A DNA stretch of 64,000 nucleotides, taken from the NCBI RefSeq assembly GCF_030711595.1, contig NZ_JAUJUJ010000009.1:22994-86993 (forward strand), in the 5' to 3' direction. Below, piece by piece: positions 36,972 to 45,693 of this stretch. Within the stretch, counting starts at the first letter, position 1, and each line of letters opens with the position of its first letter. Both the position numbers and the translations under genes were made by a program. A model generated the notes under the pieces. The model saw only the letters and a list, made by a program, of their open reading frames with translations. It did no database searches and had not been told where the DNA came from. This DNA comes from Stenotrophomonas sp. YIM B06876 (lineage in GTDB: Bacteria; Pseudomonadota; Gammaproteobacteria; Xanthomonadales; Xanthomonadaceae).

Positions 36972-37356
36972 TCCACTTTCCTTGAGCAATGAAGGTGAAC
37001 GCGATCCTAGCTGGCCGCCGCGCGAAACACATCCGCCGGCAGTCATGGGCTGGCGCACACCGGCCTCGATCGCTGGGCCGGGGCCCGAGGCATGGCTGCC
37101 ATGGGTGTCCGCGGCGGCGGCCGGCGCGCCGTGTCCGGACAGCGGACACCGCACAAACACCTTTATTCCTTTTATTTCCAGTCACTTGCAGTTGGCACGC
37201 GGCCTGCTTTGGAAACCACGGGGGAGGCAAGGATCAAACCAAAGCTGACTGGATGATGAACAAATTGCCGAAATGAAAGAAATTTCTTGCATCCCTCAAA
37301 TTGGTGTACTACATTACTACCACACCGCTGTTCACACACACCAAATAGGTCCCGCC
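36972..37356. promoter_or_regulatory. Divergent intergenic region with probable sigma-70 promoter
   Basis: 385 bp without a supported gene. The right half is AT-rich. TTGCAT (37287-37292), a 17-nt spacer and TACATT (37310-37315) form a reasonable sigma-70 promoter for the rightward repeat-protein gene, giving a ~35-nt leader. Nothing clear was found for the leftward M16 gene. Confidence 0.5.
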
Positions 37357-37818
37357 ATGAACGCACAGTCTCTCGCCATTGCCCTCGCCCTCGCCGCCGG
37401 CACCGCGCTTGCTTCCACCGCACATGCCGCCTCTCCGATCACCCTGGAAACGGTGCAGGTGCGTCCTGCTGCGGATCAGATCGCCCAGCAGCAGCATGAG
37501 GCGGCCAGCCCCATCCACACCTTGAGCGCGGTCCAGGTACGCCCCAGCGTCGGCCAGATCGTTGAACGCAACGCCGAATTGAGCGCCCACCGGGCGGTGG
37601 TCACCCTGGCCGCGGTCGAAGTGCGCCCGTCGCCGGAGCAGCGCGCCGCGCTCGCCGCCGACACCACCCGCGCCAACGGCTATGCCATCGGCTCGGCGGC
37701 AGTGGCCACCGCACTGGGGCACTGGGTGATCACCCTGCCGGTGACCCATCTGCGTCCGGCCGCGCTTGACCTGCAGACCCTGGCGATCGGGATCGCCGCG
37801 GACCTGCTCACGCGCTGA
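37357..37818 (+). CDS. Secreted protein with repeated VxVRP motifs (unknown function)
   Basis: 153 aa. A clean signal peptide (SLAIALALAAGTALASTAHAA) precedes about four imperfect repeats of ~35-50 residues, each opening L-x-x-V-x-[VL]-R-P: ETVQVRPAADQIAQ, SAVQVRPSVGQIVE, AAVEVRPSPEQRAA and a diverged VTHLRPAALD. Between them are Gln/Ala-rich helices. I recognise no family. It has its own promoter and is followed 59 bp later by trmL. Confidence 0.75.
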   Translation: MNAQSLAIALALAAGTALASTAHAASPITLETVQVRPAADQIAQQQHEAASPIHTLSAVQVRPSVGQIVERNAELSAHRAVVTLAAVEVRPSPEQRAALAADTTRANGYAIGSAAVATALGHWVITLPVTHLRPAALDLQTLAIGIAADLLTR

Positions 37819-37877
37819 GCGGGCGTTGCCCCGCAGCAACGTTCCGGCACCCGCCCGGCACCGCGTAAACTGCGGCG

Positions 37878-38357
37878 ATGACTGCCGCGCCCCCCTTCGA
37901 CGTAATCCTGTTCCAGCCTGAAATACCGCCCAATACCGGCAACGTGATCCGCCTCTGTGCCAATACCGGCGCGCGGCTGCACCTGATCGAACCGCTGGGT
38001 TTCGACCTCAGTGACAAGCAGCTCCGGCGCGCCGGCCTGGACTACCACGAGTACGCCAGGGTGCAGGTGCATCCGGACCTGGACACCGCCCTGCAACAGA
38101 TCGCGCCCACGCGCCTGTTCGCGCTGAGCACCCGCGGCAGCGTGCGTTACGACAGCATCACGTTTGCCGAAGGCGATGCGTTCCTGTTCGGCCCGGAAAC
38201 CCGTGGCCTGCCGCAAGACGTGCTCGATGCGCTGCCCGCCGGCCGCCGCCTGCGCCTGCCGATGCGCCCGGACAACCGCAGCCTCAACCTGTCCAACACG
38301 GTGGCCGTGGTGGTGTTCGAAGCCTGGCGCCAGCTGGGTTTCGCCGGCGGGGCTTGA
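37878..38357 (+). CDS. trmL: tRNA (cytidine(34)-2'-O)-methyltransferase TrmL
   Basis: 159 aa SPOUT-class methyltransferase. N-terminal LFQPEIPPNTGNVIRLCANTG and the knot-forming FGPETRGLP and MRPDNRSLNLSNTVAVVVFE are all present. It 2'-O-methylates the wobble base of tRNA-Leu species. The length equals the family norm. Confidence 0.95.
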   Translation: MTAAPPFDVILFQPEIPPNTGNVIRLCANTGARLHLIEPLGFDLSDKQLRRAGLDYHEYARVQVHPDLDTALQQIAPTRLFALSTRGSVRYDSITFAEGDAFLFGPETRGLPQDVLDALPAGRRLRLPMRPDNRSLNLSNTVAVVVFEAWRQLGFAGGA

Positions 38358-38720
38358 CGCGACCCGCCGCCAGGCCGGCTCCCCCGCCTGCAGACCCACG
38401 GTGCAGATCCACAAGGTCAGGCCTTCAACTTCATCGATCAGCTGCGCCTCCACCCGTCGGCTGCACCCCGGCTTGCGTCGCTGCCGGTCATAACCGTCGA
38501 GGCACCGCCCGCCCGGGCGGTGCCAAGCGGCAGCAATCACCGGATGCCGGATCCACCAGGTCTTGGCGATACGGCGGGCCGCGAACAGCGGTGAGGACAC
38601 GCGCGAGCCCGGCACCGAAAAACCGGCTGCTGGTGCCGGCAAGGCCAGGCGGTGGTAGCGGACACCGTTCGACCCCTGCGGTGGCGCCGGGAATTTCATG
38701 GTCGTGGGCCTGGCCAGGAA
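38358..38720. other. Gene-free stretch, 363 bp
   Basis: Between trmL and the CoA-transferase stop. Open frames exist in several phases but none has a plausible start, ribosome-binding site or recognisable motif. No hairpin with a T-tract or repeat was noticed. Confidence 0.5.
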
Positions 38721-39986
38721 CTACTTTGCCGCCCCGCTGAATCCGCCTCCGTCCGCTTCCGGTCTCCCAACCACGCCTTGCGCCTGCAATGCCTGCAATT
38801 GCCCGGCGTCGAGCGCCAACAGCTCGTGCAGCACCTGCCGGCTGTGTTCGCCCAGCACCGGGGCGGCATGGCGGTACTGCAACGGGGTGGCGGAGAAGCG
38901 CAGCGGATTGCGTACCCCCGGCACCTGCGCGCCGCTGGCATGCGGCAGCTCGATGCGCAGCCCCCGCGCCTGCACCTGGGCGTCGGCGAACACCTGGTCG
39001 ATGCGGTTGACCGGGGTGGCCGGAACCCCCGCCTGTTCCAGCGCGGCCAGCCATTCGGCCGCCGGGCGCGTGCGCAGGATCGCCTGCAGCTGCGGCACCA
39101 GCCCGGCGCGATGGGCGACCCGCGCGGCGTTGCTCGCGTAGCGCGGATCACTGGCCAGCCCCGGCTCGCCCAGCACCGTGCACAGCCGCGCGAACTGGCC
39201 GTCGTTGCCGACCGCCAGCATGAAATAGTCATCGGCCGCCGGCATCACCTGGTACGGCACGATGTTCGGATGCGCGGTGCCGTGGCGGCCCGGCACCACG
39301 CCGCCGACCAGATAGTTGGAGGCCTGGTTGGCCAGCCACGCCACCTGCGTGTCGAGCAGCGCCAGATCAATCTGCTGGCCCACGCCGATGCGCTCGGCAT
39401 GGCGCAGCGCGGCCAGGATCGCGGTGGCCGCATACATCCCGGTCATCAGATCGGTCGCGGCCACACCGACCTTCTGCGGACCGGCGCCGGGCGCGCCATC
39501 CGGCTCGCCGGTGACGCTCATCAACCCGCCAATGGCCTGGATCGCGGCGTCATAGCCGGCGCGCTGCGCGTACGGACCGTCCTGGCCGTAGCCGGTGATC
39601 GAGCAGTACACCAGCTTCGGATTGACCGTCTGCAGGCTGGCGAAATCCAGCCCGTATTTTTTCAGCCCGCCGACCTTGTAGTTCTCCACCAGCACATCGC
39701 TGCGCGCGACCAGTTCGCGGACCAGGCGCTGGCCCTCGGCGCAGGTGAAGTCGATGGCGATCGAACGCTTGCCGCGGTTGGCGCACAGGTAGTACGCCGA
39801 CTCGGCGGTGTCGTTGCCGTCGGCATCCTTCAGATACGGCGGCCCCCAGCTGCGCGTGTCGTCACCGGCCCCGGGACGCTCGAGCTTGATCACGTCAGCG
39901 CCGAAATCGGCCAACAGCTGCGTCGCCCACGGCCCGGCAAGAATCCGCGACAGGTCCAGCACGCGCACGCCCTCGAGCAGATTCAT
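38721..39986 (-). CDS. CaiB/BaiF family CoA-transferase
   Basis: 421 aa class III CoA-transferase. N-terminal VLDLSRILAGPWATQLLADF, then RGKRSIAIDF and, with the catalytic Asp, a CAEGQRLVRELVARSDVLVENY region; GYGQDGPYAQRAGYD is the family glycine loop. It moves CoA between carboxylic acids. With glutaryl-CoA dehydrogenase 1.8 kb away and ETF-ubiquinone oxidoreductase nearby, a succinyl-CoA:glutarate CoA-transferase role is the best guess; formyl- or other acyl-CoA transfer is not excluded. Confidence 0.88.
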   Translation of the reverse strand: MNLLEGVRVLDLSRILAGPWATQLLADFGADVIKLERPGAGDDTRSWGPPYLKDADGNDTAESAYYLCANRGKRSIAIDFTCAEGQRLVRELVARSDVLVENYKVGGLKKYGLDFASLQTVNPKLVYCSITGYGQDGPYAQRAGYDAAIQAIGGLMSVTGEPDGAPGAGPQKVGVAATDLMTGMYAATAILAALRHAERIGVGQQIDLALLDTQVAWLANQASNYLVGGVVPGRHGTAHPNIVPYQVMPAADDYFMLAVGNDGQFARLCTVLGEPGLASDPRYASNAARVAHRAGLVPQLQAILRTRPAAEWLAALEQAGVPATPVNRIDQVFADAQVQARGLRIELPHASGAQVPGVRNPLRFSATPLQYRHAAPVLGEHSRQVLHELLALDAGQLQALQAQGVVGRPEADGGGFSGAAK

Positions 39987-40117
39987 CGCGGCCACCGCTG
40001 GCGGCACGCGGCCGGCAGTGCCGGCTGGCTGGCCGTCGCCACGGTGGCGGCATCGAGGTCGTCGAACTGCAGGGCCTGCGCCTGCAGCAGCAGGGCTTCG
40101 GTCAATCGCATGGGCAT
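39983..40117 (-). pseudogene. Short coupled ORF, possible remnant of an MmgE/PrpD-type gene
   Basis: 44 codons starting MPMRLTEALLL. Its TGA overlaps the ATG of the CoA-transferase (ATGA), the usual arrangement of a genuine upstream gene. The N-terminus (LQAQALQFDDLDAATVATA) is reminiscent of the first helix of MmgE/PrpD proteins, but everything else is missing. It could be a start and end left by internal deletion, or a leader ORF. The family assignment is weak. Confidence 0.3.
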
Positions 40118-40906
40118 ATCCGGGACCGCACGTCGTTGAAAGCCTGCAGTGTGCCGGCTGCGGGCAGCGCGCGCCTGCGCGAACACCGCCTGCGCCACCG
40201 CGACATCGCTCTGGTCGCCATTGCCATCTCCGAACACCGGGAGCCCCGGGCCGGCAGCTGGCACGGACCCTCGCGCAGACTTTGAACAAGGATCTGCCCC
40301 CATGACCGGTACGCGACGCCGCAACCCCCGCTATGCGGAACGGGGTGACCTGCTGCAAACAGCATCGAACGCGGCGATCACCCCGTTGGCATGCTGCTGC
40401 CCACCCAACTGGAACTGTCCGAACGCTTCAGTGTCCGCCGCCATAGGCGCGTGCGGCGCTGGCGCAGCTGGTCGGCGCCTGGTGCAGCGTCGCCCCGGCG
40501 CCGGCACGCGTGATCGCGCAGAGCGCGGCGATGCGCTACGCGCACGCGCTCGACACCGTCGGCCTGATACGGCAACACCCCCCGCCTGCAGGTACTCGGC
40601 GGCGAACGCCGGGTGGCCGAGGCGGCGACGGCGCGGAGGCTGGAGATCAGCGAAACGATCCACCGGCTGACCCAGTTGGACCGGGTCCGGAAGTTCGCGT
40701 GAAGGTTCAACGCTTTCTTCGGAACCACGCCTGGACCGCTGACTCCGGCCGCCGTTGTCTGCAGGTGCGACGGACCGTGCTTTTCACCTGTACCTCATCT
40801 CACTGAAGTGCGGTACCGCGCGCCACGCGGCCGTGCATCCAGGCAACTGCCTTGCACGTATCTGCAAGTGCTTCCAGTCCGCGAAGCGAACTCCTGGAGA
40901 ACCCTC
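40118..40906. other. Gene-poor stretch of ~790 bp with decayed-looking frames
   Basis: No intact gene. At 40391-40750 on the plus strand, short frames broken by stops read LQVLGGERRVAEAATARRLE and, after a stop, FNAFFGTTPG, which look like eroded coding sequence, but I cannot name the source. The last ~60 bp before the fasciclin gene should contain its promoter. Confidence 0.4.
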
Positions 40907-41500
40907 ATGAACAGCTATTCCCGCATGCGCTCCCTGACCGTGGGCCTGTCGCTGGCACTGGCGACCACGGCCCTGGCACCGGTCGCGATGGCCGGTGAAA
41001 TGGATGCAATGGGCATGCAGAAGACGGTGATGGTGGGCGGAGCGGCAATGTCCCCGGCCAAAAACATCATCCAGAACGCGATGAACTCGAAGGACCACAC
41101 CACCCTGGTGGCCGCGGTTAAGGCCGCGGGGCTGGTCGACACGCTGGAAGGCACCGGTCCGTTCACCGTGTTCGCGCCGACCAACGAGGCGTTTGCCGCC
41201 CTGCCGGCCGGCACCGTCGACACCCTGTTGAAGCCGGAAAACAAGGCCACGCTGAGCAGGATCCTCACCTACCACGTGGTCGCCGGAAACTACACGTCCC
41301 ACGACCTCGCCAAGCTGGTCAAGAAGCACAAGGGCATGGCCACGTTGAAGACGGTCGAGGGCGCTTCGATCACCGTCGCCGAGCACGGTGGCAAGTGGAC
41401 CGTCACCGATGCCAAGGGCAACGTCGCCCACATCACCATCGCCGACGTCAGGCAATCCAACGGCGTGATCTTCGTGATCGACAAGGTGCTGATGCCGTAA
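40907..41500 (+). CDS. Secreted fasciclin (FAS1) domain protein
   Basis: 197 aa. A signal peptide (LTVGLSLALATTALAPVAMAG) and a Met-rich spacer (MDAMGMQKTVMVGG) precede one FAS1 domain (~55-197) with the H1 box GPFTVFAPTNEAFAALPAG and H2 box ITIADVRQSNGVIFVIDKVLMP, plus the YHVV turn. FAS1 domains mediate adhesion or surface association. GGAG precedes the ATG, and a strong terminator follows, so it is monocistronic. Confidence 0.93.
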   Translation: MNSYSRMRSLTVGLSLALATTALAPVAMAGEMDAMGMQKTVMVGGAAMSPAKNIIQNAMNSKDHTTLVAAVKAAGLVDTLEGTGPFTVFAPTNEAFAALPAGTVDTLLKPENKATLSRILTYHVVAGNYTSHDLAKLVKKHKGMATLKTVEGASITVAEHGGKWTVTDAKGNVAHITIADVRQSNGVIFVIDKVLMP

Positions 41501-41527
41501 CCGCATCACCTGCGGCCACCCAGGCAA

Positions 41528-41558
41528 GCCGCCCGGCAGCATTGCGGGCGGCTTTTTT
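41528..41558 (+). terminator. Rho-independent terminator of the fasciclin gene
   Basis: GCCGCCCG / CGGGCGGC stem followed by six T residues, 28 nt after the stop codon. Confidence 0.9.
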
Positions 41559-41751
41559 GCGGGGATGAGCGTGCCCTGCGGCGCGATGACGCCTGCCCCG
41601 CATTTCCAGCAACACTCCGTGGTGCGCGGGCTGGCGAACCGGGCATTGCCGCAACGGGAAATCCCCGGGTTGCGGCGTGCCGACGGGAAGCCGCCGCCGG
41701 CGGACCGCCTGCTGGCTCACAGGCAAGGGCCTCCCAGCGCGGCCCCGGCAC

Positions 41752-42915
41752 TCAGAACGCGTTGATGCCGGTCAGCTCGCGGCCGATCACCAGCTGGTGC
41801 ACGGTCTCGGTGCCTTCATAGGTGATCACCGATTCCAGATTCAGCGCATGCCGGATTGCACTGTGCTCGGTGGTGATGCCGGCGCCGCCGAGCAGGTCAC
41901 GACATTCACGGGCGATGTCGATCGCCAGGCGGCAGTTGTTCCACTTGGCCAAGCTGACCTGCGGCGGCTGCATCTGCCCGGCATCCTTCAGGCGGCCCAG
42001 CTGAAGCACCAGCAGCTGGCCGGCGGTGATGCGGCGGGCCATGTCGGCCATCTTGATCTGCGCGCTCTGGGTGGCGGCCACCGGGCGACCGAACAGGATG
42101 CGCTCCTTGGTGTAGGCCAGCACTTCGTCCAGACAGGCGATGGCGGCACCGATCGGGCCCCAGGTGATGCCGTAGCGGGCCTGGGTGAGGCAGCCCAGCG
42201 GGCCCTTCAGGCCGGTCACGTTGGGCAGGCGGTTGGCATCGGGCACGCGCACGTTGTCGAAGAACAGCGCGCCGGTCACCGAGGCGCGCAGGCTCATCTT
42301 GTGCTTGATTTCCTGGGCACTGAAACCCGGGGTGCCCTTCTCGATCACGAAGCCCTGCACGCCGTCATCGGTGTGGGCCCAGACGATGGCGATATCGGCC
42401 ACCGACCCGTTGGTGATCCACATCTTGGAGCCGTTGATGACCCAGTCACCGCCGTCCTTCACCGCGCGCGTCTTCATGCTGGCCGGGTCCGAGCCGCCGT
42501 GGGCCTCGGTCAGGCCGAAGCAGCCGATCACCTTGCCCTTGGCCATGTCCGGCAGCCAGCGCAGGCGCTGCTCTTCCGAGCCGTAGGCGTAGATCGGGTA
42601 CATGCACAGCGAGCTCTGCACCGAGACGAAACTGCGGATGCCCGAATCGCCACGCTCCAGCTCCTGGCAGATCAGCCCGTAGGAGACCCCGTTGAGCCCG
42701 GCGCCGCCGTACTGCTCCGGCAGCGAGCAGCCGAGCAGGCCCATATCGGCGATCTCGGGGATCAGTTCGGTCGGGAAGCGCCCCTGGTCGAAGCAGTCGC
42801 CGATGATCGGCAACACGCGCTCGTCGGTGAAGCGGGCAACGCTGTCCTGCACGGCGCGCTCTTCTTCGCTGAGCAGGGAACGGACGTCGAAGAGGTCAAA
42901 CGGATTGAGTGTCAT
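41752..42915 (-). CDS. gcdH: Glutaryl-CoA dehydrogenase
   Basis: 387 aa acyl-CoA dehydrogenase. FAD-site CFGLTEAHGGSDPASM and WITNGSVADI are present, the catalytic Glu lies in TYEGTETVHQLVIGRELTG, and RASVTGALFFDNVRVP fits GcdH rather than short-chain dehydrogenases. It oxidises and decarboxylates glutaryl-CoA to crotonyl-CoA in lysine/tryptophan catabolism, passing electrons via ETF to the ubiquinone oxidoreductase encoded at 45.7 kb. Confidence 0.92.
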   Translation of the reverse strand: MTLNPFDLFDVRSLLSEEERAVQDSVARFTDERVLPIIGDCFDQGRFPTELIPEIADMGLLGCSLPEQYGGAGLNGVSYGLICQELERGDSGIRSFVSVQSSLCMYPIYAYGSEEQRLRWLPDMAKGKVIGCFGLTEAHGGSDPASMKTRAVKDGGDWVINGSKMWITNGSVADIAIVWAHTDDGVQGFVIEKGTPGFSAQEIKHKMSLRASVTGALFFDNVRVPDANRLPNVTGLKGPLGCLTQARYGITWGPIGAAIACLDEVLAYTKERILFGRPVAATQSAQIKMADMARRITAGQLLVLQLGRLKDAGQMQPPQVSLAKWNNCRLAIDIARECRDLLGGAGITTEHSAIRHALNLESVITYEGTETVHQLVIGRELTGINAF

Positions 42916-43237
42916 GGTGTCTCACAGGAGCGCCATCGCGCCCGGAAGGTACGGGATAAGGTAGTCGAATCAGGTGGTCAGGATCGCAGCGGCGGCGGGT
43001 GGGTGACCGCAGCCTCCATGCCCGGCACGTCCCGTCCGGCCGGTTCGCCGGCAAAGTGGATGCGCTCCAGCGGGAGGTGGTATTCCGCTGCTGCGTGTCG
43101 GCGAACCGGCCTGGAGCGATCGCGGCACGCAGGACTGGCCGATCATGTGGTTGCAGCCTGCACAAGCTGAATGGGTGGTGCGCCAGTACTGGCGGTAGGA
43201 TGCGCTTCGACCGGAATTCCATGCCAGGGAGCCAGCC
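42916..43237. other. Gene-free stretch, 322 bp
   Basis: The region should hold the gcdH promoter next to 42915. The remainder has no recognisable gene, repeat or terminator. Confidence 0.5.
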
Positions 43238-43551
43238 ATGCTGTCCGGAAGCTGCCGTTGTGGTGCGCCCCCGTTCACTGCCGAAGGGCGGGCCTGCCAG
43301 GTCTGTGAAGGCGATCGCGCGCCGTGCAGCGGCACGCAGCCGCTGACCGCCTTTGTGCCGCAACAGGCGCCCACGATCAACGCCGGCACAGACCCGCTGC
43401 GCACCGCTGCTGCGGCAGGGGCCGCTGCCAGGCGTTCGCGCCGGGCCGTTCGGCCGACGGCAAGGCGATGGCGGCGATCAACCTGCGCGGCGTGGCTGCC
43501 GCCAATCCGGGCACGCTCCAGCGGGTACCGGTGAATGGACCCGCGCTCTGA
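43238..43551 (+). pseudogene. Frameshifted GFA-family gene (formaldehyde-activating-enzyme-like)
   Basis: The ATG at 43238 starts MLSGSCRCGAPPFTAEG, the GFA N-terminus with its first CxC zinc pair. A second, degraded Cys region and FVPQQAPTINAGTDPL follow. Then the frame shifts and the C-terminal half continues in another phase as GRCQAFAPGRSADGKAMAAI and NLRGVAAANPGTLQRVPVNG. The middle zinc-site cysteines are missing or displaced. At least one frameshift and a deletion, so it is inactive. Confidence 0.75.
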
Positions 43552-44062
43552 TCCGCCTCTGGCGGGGGCCGCGCCAGGTGCATCCGCCCGGCGCCGTCCC
43601 GGCAGCCCTGGCGGTGACGCAACGTCCCGGCCAGCAGTCCGCCACACGGTCCTGTCTCCCCGCGCCGTCGCAGTCCGCGCGGCCGACGACCCGGCCGTGG
43701 TCCGCTTCATGGCCGGATTGCAGCATCCGCACAAGGCCGGCATCGCGCACCTGCGGCACCTGTTGCGGGCCATTTCCCCGGAGGTGGGCGAAGCGATCAA
43801 GTGGAAGGTCCCCAGCTTCCATACCCACGAATATTTCGCCACGCTGCACCTGCGCGGCAACCAGGGATTTGGCGTGATCCTGCATCTGGGCGCGAAGAAG
43901 CGGCCCGCGGTGCACGGCCATCCGCTGCTGGAAGACCCGGCAAAGCTGCTGCAGTGGCTGGCCGACGACCGTGCCATGGTGCGGTTTGCCGATGCCGACG
44001 AGGTGGCCGGCCACGCCGCTGCATTCACCCGGATCGGACAGCAGTGGCTGCGCTTTCTGTAG
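43535..44062 (+). CDS. DUF1801 domain protein
   Basis: 175 aa if started at the ATG at 43535, which overlaps the GFA remnant by 17 bp; the first ~45 residues are low-complexity and the true start may be an internal GTG. The core LRHLLRAISPEVGEAIKWKV, PSF-x-y and FGVILHLGAKKRP match DUF1801 (YdhG-like fold). The function is unknown, but the family resembles iron-chaperone frataxin folds. Confidence 0.7.
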   Translation: MDPRSDPPLAGAAPGASARRRPGSPGGDATSRPAVRHTVLSPRAVAVRAADDPAVVRFMAGLQHPHKAGIAHLRHLLRAISPEVGEAIKWKVPSFHTHEYFATLHLRGNQGFGVILHLGAKKRPAVHGHPLLEDPAKLLQWLADDRAMVRFADADEVAGHAAAFTRIGQQWLRFL

Positions 44063-44154
44063 GGCGCGGTGCCCGGCGGCCGCCGGGATGACAGACTGTG
44101 CGTCCGCGGTGTTCCCCAGCGCACCGCTCCGCTTCCCCACCCCGCAAGGACCCC

Positions 44155-45177
44155 ATGAAATCCCATTCTTCCGATATGCCGGCAACGGCCGCCGCACCGC
44201 TGCCAGCGGGCAACCACGACACCGCGCGCGCCCGTCCCTGGCAGCCGCTGACCGGCTTCGCCGACGCGATACTGCGCGGCATCGGCCAGGTGATGCTGCA
44301 GGACAACCGCCTCACCGGGCTGGCCTTCCTGATCGGGATTTTCTACAACTCGGCGCTGTTCGGCTGGGCGGTGCTGCTGGGCACCGCGGCGAGCACGGCG
44401 ACGGCGATGCTGCTCGGGGTCGACCGGGCCCGGATCCGCGCCGGGCTGTTCGGCTTCAATGGCGCCCTGGTCGCGATCGCCCTGCTCTACTTCCTGCAGC
44501 CCGATGCGCTGACCTGGGGTTATGTGATCGTGGCGGCAGCCTGCACCACAGTGTTCATGGCGGCATTGCTGAAACTGTTTTCCGCGTGGAAGCTGCCGGC
44601 GCTGACCGCGCCGTTCGTCTTCACCACGCTGCTGTTCGTCCTGGCCTGCGCACGTTTCGGGCGCCTGCATACCACTGGCCTGCTGCCGACGGCGGGGCTG
44701 CCTAAGGCGACCACGGTCGAGGGTATCGTCGGTTTTTCAACGCTCGCCGAGGGCCTGTTCAACGGCATCGCCCAGGTGTTCTTCCAGGGCAACGTGGTGA
44801 CCGGCGTGCTGTTCGCGCTGGGCCTGCTGATCGCCTCGCGGGTGGCGTGCGCGGCGGCGCTGGCTGGTTCGCTGGCCGGCTTGCTGGTGGCCTGGGGCAT
44901 GGGCGCGGCCGAGCCGGCGATCCGCGCTGGCGCGTTCGGCTTCAATCCGGCGCTGACCGCGATCGCGTTGTGCGGCGTGTTTTTCGTGGTGAACGCCACC
45001 TCCAGCCTGTATGCCCTGCTGGGCGTGGTGGCCACCACGGTGGTGTATGCCGCGCTGTCGGCGGCGCTGGAACCGCTGGGCATGCCGGCGTTGACCCTGC
45101 CGTTCGTGCTGGTGGTGTGGTGCTTTGTGGCGGCCAGCCCGCTGTTCCCGCGCCTGCGCCCGCCCGCAGCCGGCTGA
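44155..45177 (+). CDS. Urea transporter (UT family)
   Basis: 340 aa, ten or so hydrophobic segments arranged as an internal repeat. Each half carries a FGFNGALVAIAL-type signature (FGFNGALVAIALLYF at ~105; FGFNPALTAIALCG at ~265). UT proteins are passive urea channels. A C-terminal fragment of a polysaccharide-deacetylase/allantoinase-like gene follows. No urease genes are in the window. Confidence 0.9.
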   Translation: MKSHSSDMPATAAAPLPAGNHDTARARPWQPLTGFADAILRGIGQVMLQDNRLTGLAFLIGIFYNSALFGWAVLLGTAASTATAMLLGVDRARIRAGLFGFNGALVAIALLYFLQPDALTWGYVIVAAACTTVFMAALLKLFSAWKLPALTAPFVFTTLLFVLACARFGRLHTTGLLPTAGLPKATTVEGIVGFSTLAEGLFNGIAQVFFQGNVVTGVLFALGLLIASRVACAAALAGSLAGLLVAWGMGAAEPAIRAGAFGFNPALTAIALCGVFFVVNATSSLYALLGVVATTVVYAALSAALEPLGMPALTLPFVLVVWCFVAASPLFPRLRPPAAG

Positions 45178-45201
45178 GCGCGGCACCCGGCCGCGGGCGG
45201 G

Positions 45202-45628
45202 GTGCAGGTGCGCTGGCTACAGCCCCACGGTGGTCGCAATCCGAACGCACCCGGAACTGCCCAGGGTGGCCGGGCGGGAGTGGTTGGGCCACCGGGCCAA
45301 CAACGCGCTCCCCTGCCCGTTGCAGGCCGCGGCCGGCGAGATGGCGGCGCTGCCGTTGTCGCTGGAGTTGGAGGATCGCTTCATCGTCGGCGAGAATCCG
45401 CATGCCGAAGCCGAATATGCGGACCAGCTGATCGATGCCTGCGACTTCCTGCTGGAAGAAGCGCGGCGCACCGGACAGGGCCGCCTGCTGGCGCTCAACA
45501 TCCATCCGTGGGTGCTGGGCCAGCCGCACCGGATCAAGCATCTGCAGCGCGTGTTCGCCCATCTGGCCACGCATGCCGATGCGGTCTGGACCGCGGCGCC
45601 GTCGGACATCCTCGCTGCGTCACGCTGA
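45202..45628 (+). pseudogene. 5'-truncated polysaccharide deacetylase / PuuE-like gene
   Basis: The frame ending at 45628 reads LPLSLELEDRFIVG, ADQLIDACDFLLEEARRTG and ALNIHPWVLGQPHRIKHLQR, then DAVWTAAPSDILAAS: the C-terminal half of the NodB-like deacetylase family containing the allantoinase PuuE. No N-terminal catalytic half or start codon exists; the frame merges into unrelated sequence after the transporter. It is a fragment left by deletion, possibly once working with the urea transporter. Confidence 0.7.
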
Positions 45629-45693
45629 CGCGCACCCCCAAGGCACTGCCGCCCCACCCTGTCGTGGCGGCCATTACCCAAGAGTCCCGCCGC

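Noticed and set aside
40391..40750. Possible AraC-type regulator C-terminus (FNAFFGTTPG)
   Set aside because: The motif is short, the preceding frame is broken by stops and no helix-turn-helix could be traced.
42970..43230. Coding potential between gcdH and the GFA remnant
   Set aside because: Short frames only, with no start context or motif.
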